Positions 30,901 through 43,100 of a stretch of DNA of 64,000 bases are shown in pieces. The stretch lies in contig NC_079223.1 of assembly GCF_029633865.1 (NCBI RefSeq), forward strand, positions 8,875,736-8,939,735, in the 5' to 3' direction. The notes below the pieces were generated by a model. The model ran no database searches. It was not told the origin of the DNA and saw only the letters and a list, made by a program, of their open reading frames with translations. This DNA is from Lampris incognitus (Eukaryota > Chordata > Actinopteri > Lampriformes > Lampridae). The first letter of the stretch is position 1. Each line of letters starts with the position of its first letter. The position numbers were made by a program, and so were the translations under genes.

Positions 30901-33900
30901 AGCAGGCGTGATTAAATACAGTTTATTGTTCAGAGAACTGGGGGGGGGGGGGGTTGGGGTTGGGGGGACTAATGAAACTGTAGAGCCCTTTGGGGAGAAA
31001 CGAGAGAACGACACCCGTCATAATAAACGTGGGGTCTTGCTGTTAATGCTGCCATCTAGCGGAGACACCTATAAAAAAAGGCCAAGTAAACAAAGACGTC
31101 CAGTTTGTCTACTGTCATGAAGAGCAAACACACTAAACCAGCCAGGGGCACGGTGTACAAATGAGCCGGGGGGGGGGCCGGGGAGGGGGGGCGGGGAGGG
31201 GGGGCTTGCATCAGAGGACACGAAGCCCCTTTACAAAGAAATCCACTTTTATGTCCAGTTCAACTGACCACAGAGACAAGATAATGACAGCTTAAGGGGG
31301 TGGGGGGGACAAAAGTTAACTGACAGAGGAAATAAGAGATGAGACGGGTGACAAACCATTTTAAATACTATTAAAAACATTTGCCGTCAAGTGCAGCATG
31401 ACTGTTAACACTGGTCGATGGGGACAGAACTCGGCTCCCAGCGAGGCAGGTCACCTTCACTGAACCGAACAATCACCTTTTTTTTTTTTTTACCTTGTCT
31501 AAAAATTGGGCAAAAGAAACTACATTCAATGTTTTAGATGTAAAAAAAAAAAAGTTGTTAGAGATCATGAATTCCATGTTAGGGGTCTCCCCTTACAGGC
31601 GGACCACTGCTGTTAATTTGACAAGAAACAATCAAGTTGTCAGACATGTCAGAGGTATATATATAAAAAAAAAAGAGGTATAAAAATAAAATCACCTTGT
31701 CATGACGAGAACAGCACCAGAGTCAATGGCGTCAAACAGTTGTCTTGATAGTACCGTGACAAAAGTTCTCAACAAGGGATTATCTGGCCACGGATGAACT
31801 ACGGCCACGGATCAGAATCACCGGGTCATATCATACTCACCAGCACATGCCCTTCTCCGTCAATCATACCAGTGAACATAAAACGAGTGCTCATTTCTCA
31901 CAATGGTTCTCTGAGCAGCTTAATAATAATAGCTTCTTTTTTTTTCTCCACACGATGGTCCAATGTCGACTGGTCCATTGTGACAGATTGTAGTAATAGT
32001 GTTAGTCTGCAATAATGTGCCTTGCTTCATCGACTCTCCTGATCTACGTTTCGTGATGCATGCTCTATTAGTGTCTTTGACCATGATTGGTGTTAAAAAA
32101 AGAAAAGAAAGAAAAAAAAGAGACTGAAGATAAAGAAACTCAATACCTGAGTCAGTTCATAACTGTGCAGGCAGTACATTGCATTATGAAATTTGATACT
32201 CGCTGTGTGCATTTGCGTGCAGTTGTCTGGGCCGTTGTGCAAACTTTAATGAGACGAGAGGAGCTGCTCGCTGAGGCGCCACCCAAAATAGTCCGAGGAG
32301 GTTTTTCAAGGACATCTCTGATCTACCAAACCCATCTCCTGCGCACTGTATAAAAACGACAATATCAGACAATCTGGCAGAGGCATTGCAAAGCTGTTCA
32401 CCATTTCTGCAAAATGGAATGTGGACTAAAGGGGAAGGGGGGTAATAACACACTCATTACTAAATAAAAACCTACAGGAAGAAATAAAAGACTAGTTATG
32501 GTCTATTTTGCTTCCAATGACCGAGAAAAAAATGGATCAGGAAAAAATATAAACAAAAAGGGTCTGATGGCAAGGTTCACTTTTGTGCATCCTGGCCTAA
32601 GGTTTGCTATCTTGTCACTACGACTTTACGATCCGTCTCAATTTACGACGCCACAAAGTGTGAGCAACAACAAGCAAATTGTAGTGATGCACAAAGCTCA
32701 TCTTAAACCGTCTGATACTGATACAATGAGATGCCCGCTACACAAAAATAGTTACTCCAAGAACAAGATGGACACATCACAGTGACAGAACTTAAAATAT
32801 CTCATTTTAAACCAAACTGTCGCCACCTAACTTGAACACCAAGTTTAGAGATGGTAGAAAACACGAGCTAGTCTTAACCGTTCGACGCACTTGGCCCCGA
32901 GCCGTGCAAACCTCAGGTGAAGATGTAAACATCTGATCAACGGGCGCCTACATGAGGACAAAGGTGAGAGCGACGCAGAGAAACGGACTTGGCGAGTATC
33001 AGCTAAACCCAGGCCCGGCAGATTGGCGTGCCTGTCTCTACATTTATGTAACTCGAGAGAGGACTGGTGGGCTCCCAGCTACCGGGCCAAGCCCTATTTT
33101 TTGGGGCACAGCAGGGATTTCATTCCTTGCAGGGCCAATCAGGAGCAGCAGTCCCAACAGCAGTACCAACAAAGGCCCAGAGACTAAACTTAACACATCA
33201 TCATCATCATCATCGTTTGACCGCAGTCGAGCAGAACACAAAAGATCATCATTAAAGTACAGAGTGCCATGATGCAAACCATCTTCATCCACAGTTAAGA
33301 GGTGTATCTAGTTTTCTTAATAGCATTTAAAATATCATGCCTCGAAATAAATACCATTTCAAAACATTTTTTTACAGAGTTTTGCAGCTGTCCGAAGCAT
33401 AACAAAAAGTTAGTCACAACATGTTGTTTTTTGTTTAAGCTTTACACAGGGTTAGAAGAACCATTTAGAGACTATGCAGAGACCAGGCTAGCGGTTTGTG
33501 TCGACGACTCCTCTCCTGCTTTGCTTCTCCTGTCCCATATAAGCTGCTTACTCAGTGGCAGCATCTAGTGCAGACAATTAGGGATACTGGCAGTGGATTA
33601 TGGAGAAATCCCTCCACCATCTGAACTTGCGGGTATGCCATCCTTCCCAACTAAAAGCTCAGGGTTATGGGAGGGGGGGACAAACCCTTGCCAAAGCACC
33701 CAGCCTACGTAGGGCGTGGAGATACGTCTTCTCTTTCAAGTGCAACAATGTTAGGGAAGTACCAACAGAAAACCAGTCCCCATAAATGACAAGGCAAAAA
33801 AAGTAGAAAGTTTTCTTCATCGTGCACTTGTGTCTTCCTGCTCGAGTCCCCTGGCAGTGTTTTGGGGCTTGACGACGCCATGTCAGGAGTGGAAGGATCT

Positions 33901-34145
33901 TACTGCCCTTGCTTTGCCAGAGTACATTCCCTCCAAAGTTACGTAGAAGCTGTTGATGTAGTTGAGTCTCGGTGAGCGAATGTGGGAATTCTTGCCCATG
34001 TATTCTTTGTTAGACAGTGTGCCTATGTTAGTTTTGAAGTCCCTCGATGGAGGTTGAGATGCCTTGTAAGAACTGTTGGTTCAGCTCTTCAATGTGACTC
34101 ACATATTCAGTGCAATGCTTAAATCTTCCACTGGGCCAGGCAGCA
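30901..34145 (-). other. Probable long 3' UTR of tmem63b
   Basis: No coding potential. On the minus strand an AATAAA hexamer (plus strand TTTATT near 30922) lies just before the slc39a9 CpG island and could be the distal polyadenylation signal, giving a 3' UTR of about 3.2 kb. Closer signals may be used instead. G/C runs occur at 30940-30970 and 31165-31205, and a (CAT)n at about 33197-33215. Confidence 0.45.
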
Positions 34146-37100
34146 TCAGTGCCGCACTTCATTTTCGATGAGGCTGTCCTCGCCGGACTGAAAGTCCTCA
34201 TTCAGGCCATTTCCCACATTGATTATTTCCTCGTCCTGCGAGGATCCCTGACCATCCTCCTCACCGCTGCCTGAACCAACTTCATCTGAATTTGGGTCTT
34301 GCAGTACCTGAGCGATGTACATCTGCTGAAAGATAAGAAAACAGCATGTCAGAGACTTACACCTGGAACCTCTTTCTTGTGAGGCAACACTGCTAACCAC
34401 TACACCACTGTGCCGCCATATGCGCTGTACATATTCTGCCACATTCCAGACTACAACCAAATGTGCCGGTGCCAACAGAAATGAGTTGGCACCCTATAAT
34501 ATCAATGTGTGTTGAAACGATGACACTTACTGCTGACTTGTTAGAGGGCGAGGTACCCGCTGCATGCCCGTTCTCCGCTGCATCAATCTCCTGGGTGTCA
34601 ATCTGGGACAGAGGACACACAGTGAGCGGGAGCAGCTGAACATAAGTCTCATCTTTGTGTGATCACAGATATCAAAAGGGTCACTTTAAAAACAGCAGTA
34701 CACAAAAAATATAAGGCTGATTAGTGGTTACCTTGTAGTTGTGTGCACTTAGATACTTAAAGTGTCCGAAGCAGACGTGGGAGAGGCAAATAATGATTGT
34801 GATGATCAGAACTACAAATGTGAACATGGACGTTGCAGCTGAGAAGCCTGGGTGAGAGAGAAGAGAGAGGGAAGCTTATTGGATGCATTGACCGCATTTT
34901 AACATCCTTCTGGCCACATTACCACAGAGATGGTTTTATGGGTTGTGTTGCGAAAGAAGCAGCCAGCAGGTGGAGCCCTTCTCTTACCTGTGCGAACAGT
35001 GGAGAAGAAGAGCAGCCAGAAGAGACAGAGAATAGGGGCGGCCACCACTTGGTTGACAGCCCCAGAATGGATCTTCTTGTCCAGCTTGGAAGGCAGGTAG
35101 GCGTAATACATGTTGTACCTGTCCGCGAGGTGCTTCAGCAACATGTACATTAGCCCTGAGCAGGGAAGGACAGGACACTCACTCAGTGAAACAAATCCTA
35201 TTAGGGTGAGAACAGAGCCACTTTGTGCTCCTTCCCTCGGTAGGCTTATTACTTCAGCCCCCTCAAACAGCCTATAGTTTACAAAAACAAACACAGCCAG
35301 CGGGGCTGAGGGTTGCACTGTTGTTGAGAACAGAGCTCACCAAAAGGGACAATGATTGGGCACGTGATGCTGTAGGTCATGACCACGGTGAAGACGCACA
35401 TCATCCAGGCATAGGCCGCCCCAAACTGGAACTCATAGGCTTGGTGCTGGGGAGATATTACATAAAGTTAGAATGGAAATCGTCCAGTGATTTATCACCG
35501 TCCGTGTGTGTGTAAAGTTGTTTGAAAACCCAGTGCTGCTGCTGTCACATGTGATCATATGAACTTTGCTAGTGAATAGTAAGATAAAAATCAAAGATTT
35601 CATGTCAGGTATTTTCACCCATAGCACTGCTACTCTGCCAGTTTAATAAGACTACAGAATGTGATGTAAAAGGTTCAATTAGGAACCAAAGGTTATGTCT
35701 TTTATACCAAATTTTGATTAGTTGATTTTTGTGGTGAAGGATTGTGGACTCGTTAAAATCATGACCTGAATTATCCAATTTGAATCTTTTTTAACAACGA
35801 CAGTAATTGCCAGGAAGAATTAGCTAATTTAATGATTGTATAAAAAGCAGATATCACATGCACCTAAACAAGATTACTCTCACAGTAGGCCTCAGATGTA
35901 CAATAATGCAATTACTGAAGAAAAATGTTTCCGATAGTCCTGCTGCAATGTAATCGATTGGTTATGCTCCGCTCATTTCCCTGGTCTTTGAGGAGAAAAA
36001 TGGATCCAGTAATGCATCGGAGCAAAAATAACTGCGTAATTCAGTGAATACATTCTTCAGATAGCCTACAACTTGCCCAGCAAACTAGACTCAAGCTTTT
36101 AGAGGGGTGGAGAAAGTAATTTTGGCAAGTACAGGAGCTCCGAACAAGCTCTGGGGACAGGGGATGGAAAGGCTTGGATCAAAAAATCGTCTCTGATTTC
36201 TTGTGGCATTGGGAAAGAAAGCTTTACCTTACAATTCATTCTTGCTCATGCCACTAATTAATAATAATAATGATAATAATAATAATAATAATGTCTTGAT
36301 GCATGGTCAATAATCCAGGTAAGAAAATTAAAGAGCGTTGAATCAGTTCATCTGGATACAACGTTTATTGAAAATAATGAAACATAGTCAATATAAGTTG
36401 TATCCAGATGAACTGATTCAACCTTCTTTGAATAATAATACATTTTTTTGTGGCTTTCCCCCCCCTACTTTTTCTCCCCAATTGTGTCTGGCCAAATTAC
36501 TCCACTCTTCTGAGCCGTCCCAGTCGCTGCTCCACCCCCTCTGCCGATCCGGGGAGGGCTGCAGACTACCACATGCCTCCTCCGGTACAAGTGGAGTCGC
36601 CAGCCGCTTCTTTTCACCTGCCAGTAAGGAGTTTTGCCAGGTTGACGTAGCGCATGGGAGGATCGCGCTATTTCCCCCAGTTCCCCCTCCCTGCCGAACA
36701 GGCGCCCCAACCGACCAGAGGAGGTGATAGTGCAGCGAACAGTACACATACCCACATCCGGCTTCCAACCCGCAGACACGGCCAATTGTGTCTGTAGGGA
36801 CGCTCGGCCAAGCCGGAGCCAACACGGGATTCGAACTGCCGATCCCCGTGTTGGTAGGCAACGGAATAGACCGCTACGCTACCCGGACGCCCCTTAATAC
36901 GTTTTATGTAATGTCGCCTTCCATGACACTCGAGGTCACCCTGCATCATATACAATAAACAACAGGGCAGTAAAATCAACAATAAACATGCAATAAGCAC
37001 CGGAGCACAGCTCAGCGAGGAGCTAAAGTGAGATGGAGATGATGCAGTTAAAGTGTGTAAGCTACCAGAAAAGTAGCCGCAAAATGCAGCCAAACAACAC

Positions 37101-40100
37101 TGAAGTCCTGTGCTCACATAACTGCTATACGAGCAATCATTATTTGGTTAATTGACCGACTTTCTACACTAAAAGCAGGAGAGTGATTACCTCAAGAGAC
37201 GTTTGCATCAATGACCCCAGTTAGGAGCCTGACTCTGTGGGTTCTGAGACACTTGCTGCGGTCAGTGTTTACAAAGTCAATCCCCTGGATCATTATCAGT
37301 GGGCAATTTTGAAAAAGCCTCTTGATGACATAGCAGATTTATAGAAAGCCTGTACAGGTTAGCAGCAAGGCCGCTTTGAACAGACTGCACTCAGCTGGGT
37401 AGACAGAAAACTACTAACCCTTTTCACATTCCTACGCTCAGCAGCCGAGCGAGCAAGACAAAGACGGATCATATACATGAGCAGACCAGGGATCCTAAGC
37501 AGGTCCATGGCATTACCGATGAATGCAGATGCAATGACATAGTTGACAAAGAAGGCCCCATTGTCAGGAAGGAACACGCATCTAGAAAGGAGGAGGAGGA
37601 GAAAGTGACCAGATCACTAAAGTCGAAATCCACATTCATTAAGTCGTGTGAAATATCAAAGCTTGATCTTAAAGCAAGTCAGCTTGCTAGACCAGTATAC
37701 GTGATGACGCAGAGTACATTTTCAAGTATTTTTTTCATACTTGAAAATTACTCTGCATCATCATATGTGCCATGTATGTTTAAGAAAAAAAAAATTGAAT
37801 TGAAAATTTATGCCATTGCCCATTTAATTTGTAACTTGAATTTTTGCTTTTATACACATAAATATGTCTAATTGCTGCCCCTTGTGAGTCACTTCGGATA
37901 AAAGCATCAGCTAAATGAGATTATGTTAAAAAAAATCTATTTCCATTCAGGAATTAGTATCTTAAATGTAAAAAGTAAGAGAATGGTGGGGTTTGTCAAA
38001 CAGGAAAATTCAATAACTTGGAAAACAAGATGGTACTTGGGAATTGTGTATTTCCTATGATCTTGACTGTCTTCTCTGTAAACTGAACCTATCTGTTACT
38101 ACAAACAGATAAGAACAAACAAGAAAACCTTATTTGGCAATCAAATCTGACCTAGGGTTTGTTGTTGAAATTATCATATGACCTGACAACTAAGCCTGGA
38201 TCCATACTTAGACTGATTAACTTCATTAAAATAGGTTCCAATATTAAAACCAGTAACCAACACATGAATTTCCCCTGCACGCTACTGAAATGTCACCGGT
38301 CAAAGCCACGCCACTTACTCAAATCTTACTGCAGCATCCGCCAGGAATCTCCTGTCAAAAAGCCAGCGAAAGAACACGTCCAAACTGTACAGGAAGAAAT
38401 ATTTTTGAATTAAAGAAAGAAGACAACTGCTATACCCATCCTGATGCACAGTAATGCCATCTCCGCCAGGCGATAGCCTGGAGGAGATTTGTTTGGTTGA
38501 GTGTGTGTGTCTGTGCGATGCTAATTCCGCATACTAATGGACCTATAAGCCTAATATTTTTTTTGTACAGTTAAGACTGTATGATCAATAACCTCTCATT
38601 GTTGCAGTGATTCAAAACCTTTGAAAAACGTTTGTTCTTGCCACCACCGCTCCCTCTCTATATTCACTCTCCAGCTCGCTCGACTACTGCTGCTCTCTCT
38701 CTTTCCTCTGGGCTTTTTTTTGTTTTGGGCTTTTTTTGGATTTCCCCCCCTTTTCTCCCCAATTGTATTTGTCCAATTGCCCCATTTCCGAGTCCCGGTC
38801 GCTGCTCCACCCCCTCTGCCGATCCGGGGACGGCTGCAGACTACCATGTCTTCTCCGATACATGTGGAGTCGCCAGCCGCTTCTTTTCACCCGCCAGTGA
38901 GGCGTTTCGCCAGGGGGACGTAGCGCGTGGGAGGATCATGCTATTCCCCCCCAGTTCCCCCTCCCCCCAGAACAAGTGCCCCGACCGACCAGGGGAGGCG
39001 CTAGTGCAGCAGCCAGGACACACACACACATCTGGCTTCTCACCCGCGGACACGGCCAATTGTGTCTTCAGGGACGCCTGACCGAGCCGGCGGAAACACA
39101 GGGATTCGAACTGGCAAGCCCTGTGTTGGTTGGCAACGGAACAGACTGCTGCACTACCCGGACGCCTCCTTCTCTCTCATCTCTCTCTCTCGTCTGAAGC
39201 TCTGGCTTCAGACGAGAGATGTGGCTTTCCGGAACATTAGTGAAGGCAGAAGCTACTATACTGCAACCAAAATGGTCGCATAGCAAACCTTTTCTTTTTG
39301 GACAGTGCAAGTTCATATTAGACTTAGGTCGCATCCGTGCGAGGATCCGCTTAGGAGGCTGTGCATCCACAGACTGACAGGCAAAACGATTTTATTAAGT
39401 AGATTTGTTTTAGCTTGAACACTGCATATTAAAAACTTGGTTGGTTTTTCGCTTAAGTCCAAGCACTGCAGAAGGAGCGATACACCTGGCGGAGATCTGC
39501 ACTCTACTGAGTGCACTCTTCTAATTTTAAAAGGTTTTTAATACATAGTAGTTGTAATAATAGCATGTGAATACAAACTATACCTGCTGAGTCCCAAGGA
39601 GGGCAGTAACAGAACCATGAAGATTAAAAAAGTGTAGCATTTATGCATGGTTGTCCTGTTCTCTCCTGATCTGTGGGATGAACAGAAAACGTACACTCAC
39701 AGAAAGAAAGGATGTTTCTCTGACACATACATAGACACAGGAAATAAGCATTGCCACTCACAACAGCCTTTTTAAACTACTGCAGCTTTGACACAACAAA
39801 AGGTTAACTGTACTATTACAGGACTTACCTGGTCCAATGGGCTTCAAAGAAGGCAGAGTAGTACACAATGGTAGGGAGCAAGGCGGAGAAGGACCATAGC
39901 AGAAGGGTGGGGAAGAACTGGGTGATAATTGGATTCTGGAAAACAAAACGATGGGGGGTGGGGGGGGGGGGTGTTAGAAATGACGACAGTCTTTTTTTGT
40001 GTGGCTTTTTCCTCTTTCCTATCCCCCCTCCCCCCCAATTGTACTTGGCCAATCACCCCAATCTTCCGAGCCGTCCCGGTCGCTGCTCCACCCCCTCCGC

Positions 40101-43100
40101 CGAGCCGGGGAGGGCTGCAGACCACCACATGCCTCCTCCAATACATGTGGAGTCACCAGCCGCTTCTTTTCACCTGACAGTGAGGAGTTTCACCAGGGGG
40201 ACGTAGCACGTGGGAGGATCACGCTATTTCCCCCCAGTTCCCCCTCCCCCTGAACAGGCGCCCGAAACGACAGGAGGAGGCGCTAGTCCAGCGACCAGGA
40301 CACATACCCACATCCGGCTTCCCACCCGCAGACACGGCCAATCGTGTCTGTAGGGATGCCCGACCAAGCCGGCGGTAACACGGGGATTCGAACCGGCGAT
40401 CCCCGTGTTGGTAGGCAACGGAATAGACCGCTACACTACCCAGACGCCCTTTGATAAGACATTCTTCAACAGACCGCTGACCAAAAATGATAAGTCTAGT
40501 CTCTCTTTCAAAATGACGGCTGAGGGAGAAGGACGGCCCTCACATTTAGGTACTCCACAGGCTTGGTGACATTGAACTTGTCCATGGTGGAGATGATGAT
40601 GGCTGGGGTGGTGAGGAAAAAGAGGAGAAGGAAGAGGACACAGTTGATGATGAAACAGCGCAGCCACCAGGACAGTCCTCCCACTGACAGGTGCTCCCTG
40701 TGGGAACAAGGTCATGCAGCGGTTAGGCCGACACTTAGTGATGACCCATGGTTATGGACACAGCTGGCTGGTAAACTTGATACTGATGTTCACAAAATGG
40801 TTCATCATCTGCAGGCTCCTTAAATGAGCTAAGGTTACTCTTCAACGTGATATAATGCAAGGAGGTAGGGGAAAGAAAAAAAATCAAAGCAGCAATTATT
40901 TGTTGAGTTCCCCAGCACACTAAAGACTTTAAAATACGCCTTTATCTACCAACTCCAATGACTTTAACTGCATGCTTGCTATTTATCCTGAAACATAAAT
41001 ATTGGCTATGGTGTAAGCTCAGCTATTTGTATATTCAAAGTGTACTTTGTCCTCACCAGTAGACATTCTGTGGATCAGGAGCATAGCTAACCGTCCAGCT
41101 GTGTGTGTGGAGGTTGGCACTGAACTGAGAGGACTTGGGCTCTCTGCGACAGTGGCAGCCCTGACACTTGCAAGCATTGAAGTCCTTCAGGATTCTGAGG
41201 AGGGATGTTCATCCACATCAACGAGAATAAAGACTGAATTTTCATTCAAGAGCCATACATGTTCACCCACACAGTCTCACTTGGCCAACAACACAGCTGC
41301 AGACACACAAAAGCGCTTACATGGCAGTCATGGTCTCGTTCTGGAAGGTCACAAAGGCCATTCCTAAGGGCTTGCTGTTGACCTTCTCTCTCTCCTTCCT
41401 GTATTCCTCTTTGAGTTTTGCCTCCAGCTTGGTGTAATAGCTCACAGCCTCCTCCTGTGGGGGACATGAGCACTCATTCAAGTGGCATTTATTTCTGATT
41501 TTACTTTATCCGACATATATAGCAGGGCTCCCGATGGCGACTAAAATGCTCGCCGACGCGACTAACTTTTAATTTTTTGACCATTTTTTTCTGCCAGTCA
41601 CTACCATTTACCTACAAGCGCAAAAAAAAAAAAAAACTTGTTTGTGTACTGAACTCTCATCTCCTCTCACGCCTGCATCTACCTGACCTATCGTGTGAAC
41701 TCCTGTACGGTTTCCAATCCAAAAACTTCTCTGCACTCCTATCCTGCGGCGGTTGAAGTGTCGGCTGTACAGATGAACAGAAACAGTGGTTGAAGATAGT
41801 TTAATGTCACGTTTATCGGGTTAAAAATGTGAAGGGTTCACTTTATGAACGGTGTTTAATTTAGTTGGATGTAGTTTAGTTTGATGGAGTTTGAATTTAG
41901 AAGTTAGACGTAGCTAACTGCGTAGTTAGCCAACGTTAGCCGAAAAGCATCGGACTTTTTCTCACTCCCTGCCCGTCCAAACCCAGCCTCCTCTACATCA
42001 GATGCCCACGATGTCGAGACCAACTCGACCAGTGAAAGTTCTGAAGTGACACGTGAGTCATCCCAGCCCGGTTCAATCAGTGTGCAGCCCTTTACAGATG
42101 ATGGTAAGTGTTCTTCCCCTCCTGCCCCTGCAGCTCCCATCCCTATAAGACGGTTCAAATCAGCTTGGCTACAAGAGTTTGCCTGGTCACGTTATGACAA
42201 GGTGAAAATGTACTGCACACTGTGCTCAAGTAGGACAAGAGTTTGCTGGTAAAACAGAGTTCATCGTCAGGTGGCTCCGCCCCTCGGCTCGCACATACGA
42301 AACGCTCCGAGAGAGAGAGAGATCTCTCTTCTGGATTGGGAATAGCAAAAATGCATCATAGACAAATGTCTCAGTCTCATTGCAAATTAGAAACAGAGTT
42401 GGTGAGATAAAAGGTGCAAGATAACATTTATGTAGCTGAAATAAATAGGAAACTGCTCTGATGGCCGAGCGGAATAAACCGCCGTTCTTGCAGTCCGCTC
42501 GTCATGTGGCTGGGAGGTTCGTATCCCAGACTCGCCGTAACCGGTCACGGCCAGAGTGTCCACGGGGTAAGGCATTCATTAGGCCACCCTTACCCAAGGG
42601 ATAGTGGGTGTAGATCGGTGTAGTGTTCGGGGACTCATCGTTCTCCAGCGACCCCTTTGGCCCACCCGGGCGCCTGCAGCCAAGCAACCGAAAGCGTTCT
42701 CCCTACGTCTCCTTCGCGGCCTGAGGGTAATGCAATCCATGCGAGGCTTCAGCGTGTAAAATAGCGAGAGCAGCCGACACGAGTTTGAAGGAAGCTGGTG
42801 TTACAACTATCTCCTTCCTGTGGAAACGTGAGCCAGGGGAGTTATTCGACAAGAGTTCCGGCCATATGCCATTGGGTCAATCGGGTGGGATTAGGGGAAA
42901 AACTAGAAATACATTTATAAAAAAAATAAATAAATAAATAGGAAACTTATTTTCTTAATTTCTCCACTACCGACAGCAGAAACGTTAACGTCGGCGCTTA
43001 TCAATACTACGTACAGGCTTTAATAATTCAGTACCGGTGCCTAATTAATACCGGGTTTCGGTACCTATCCCTAGTAACATCATGGACATTAAGTATATCA

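Noticed and set aside
42455-42535. Genuine type-II tRNA gene
   Set aside because: It is the head of a SINE with a 16-bp target duplication and a 400-bp body.
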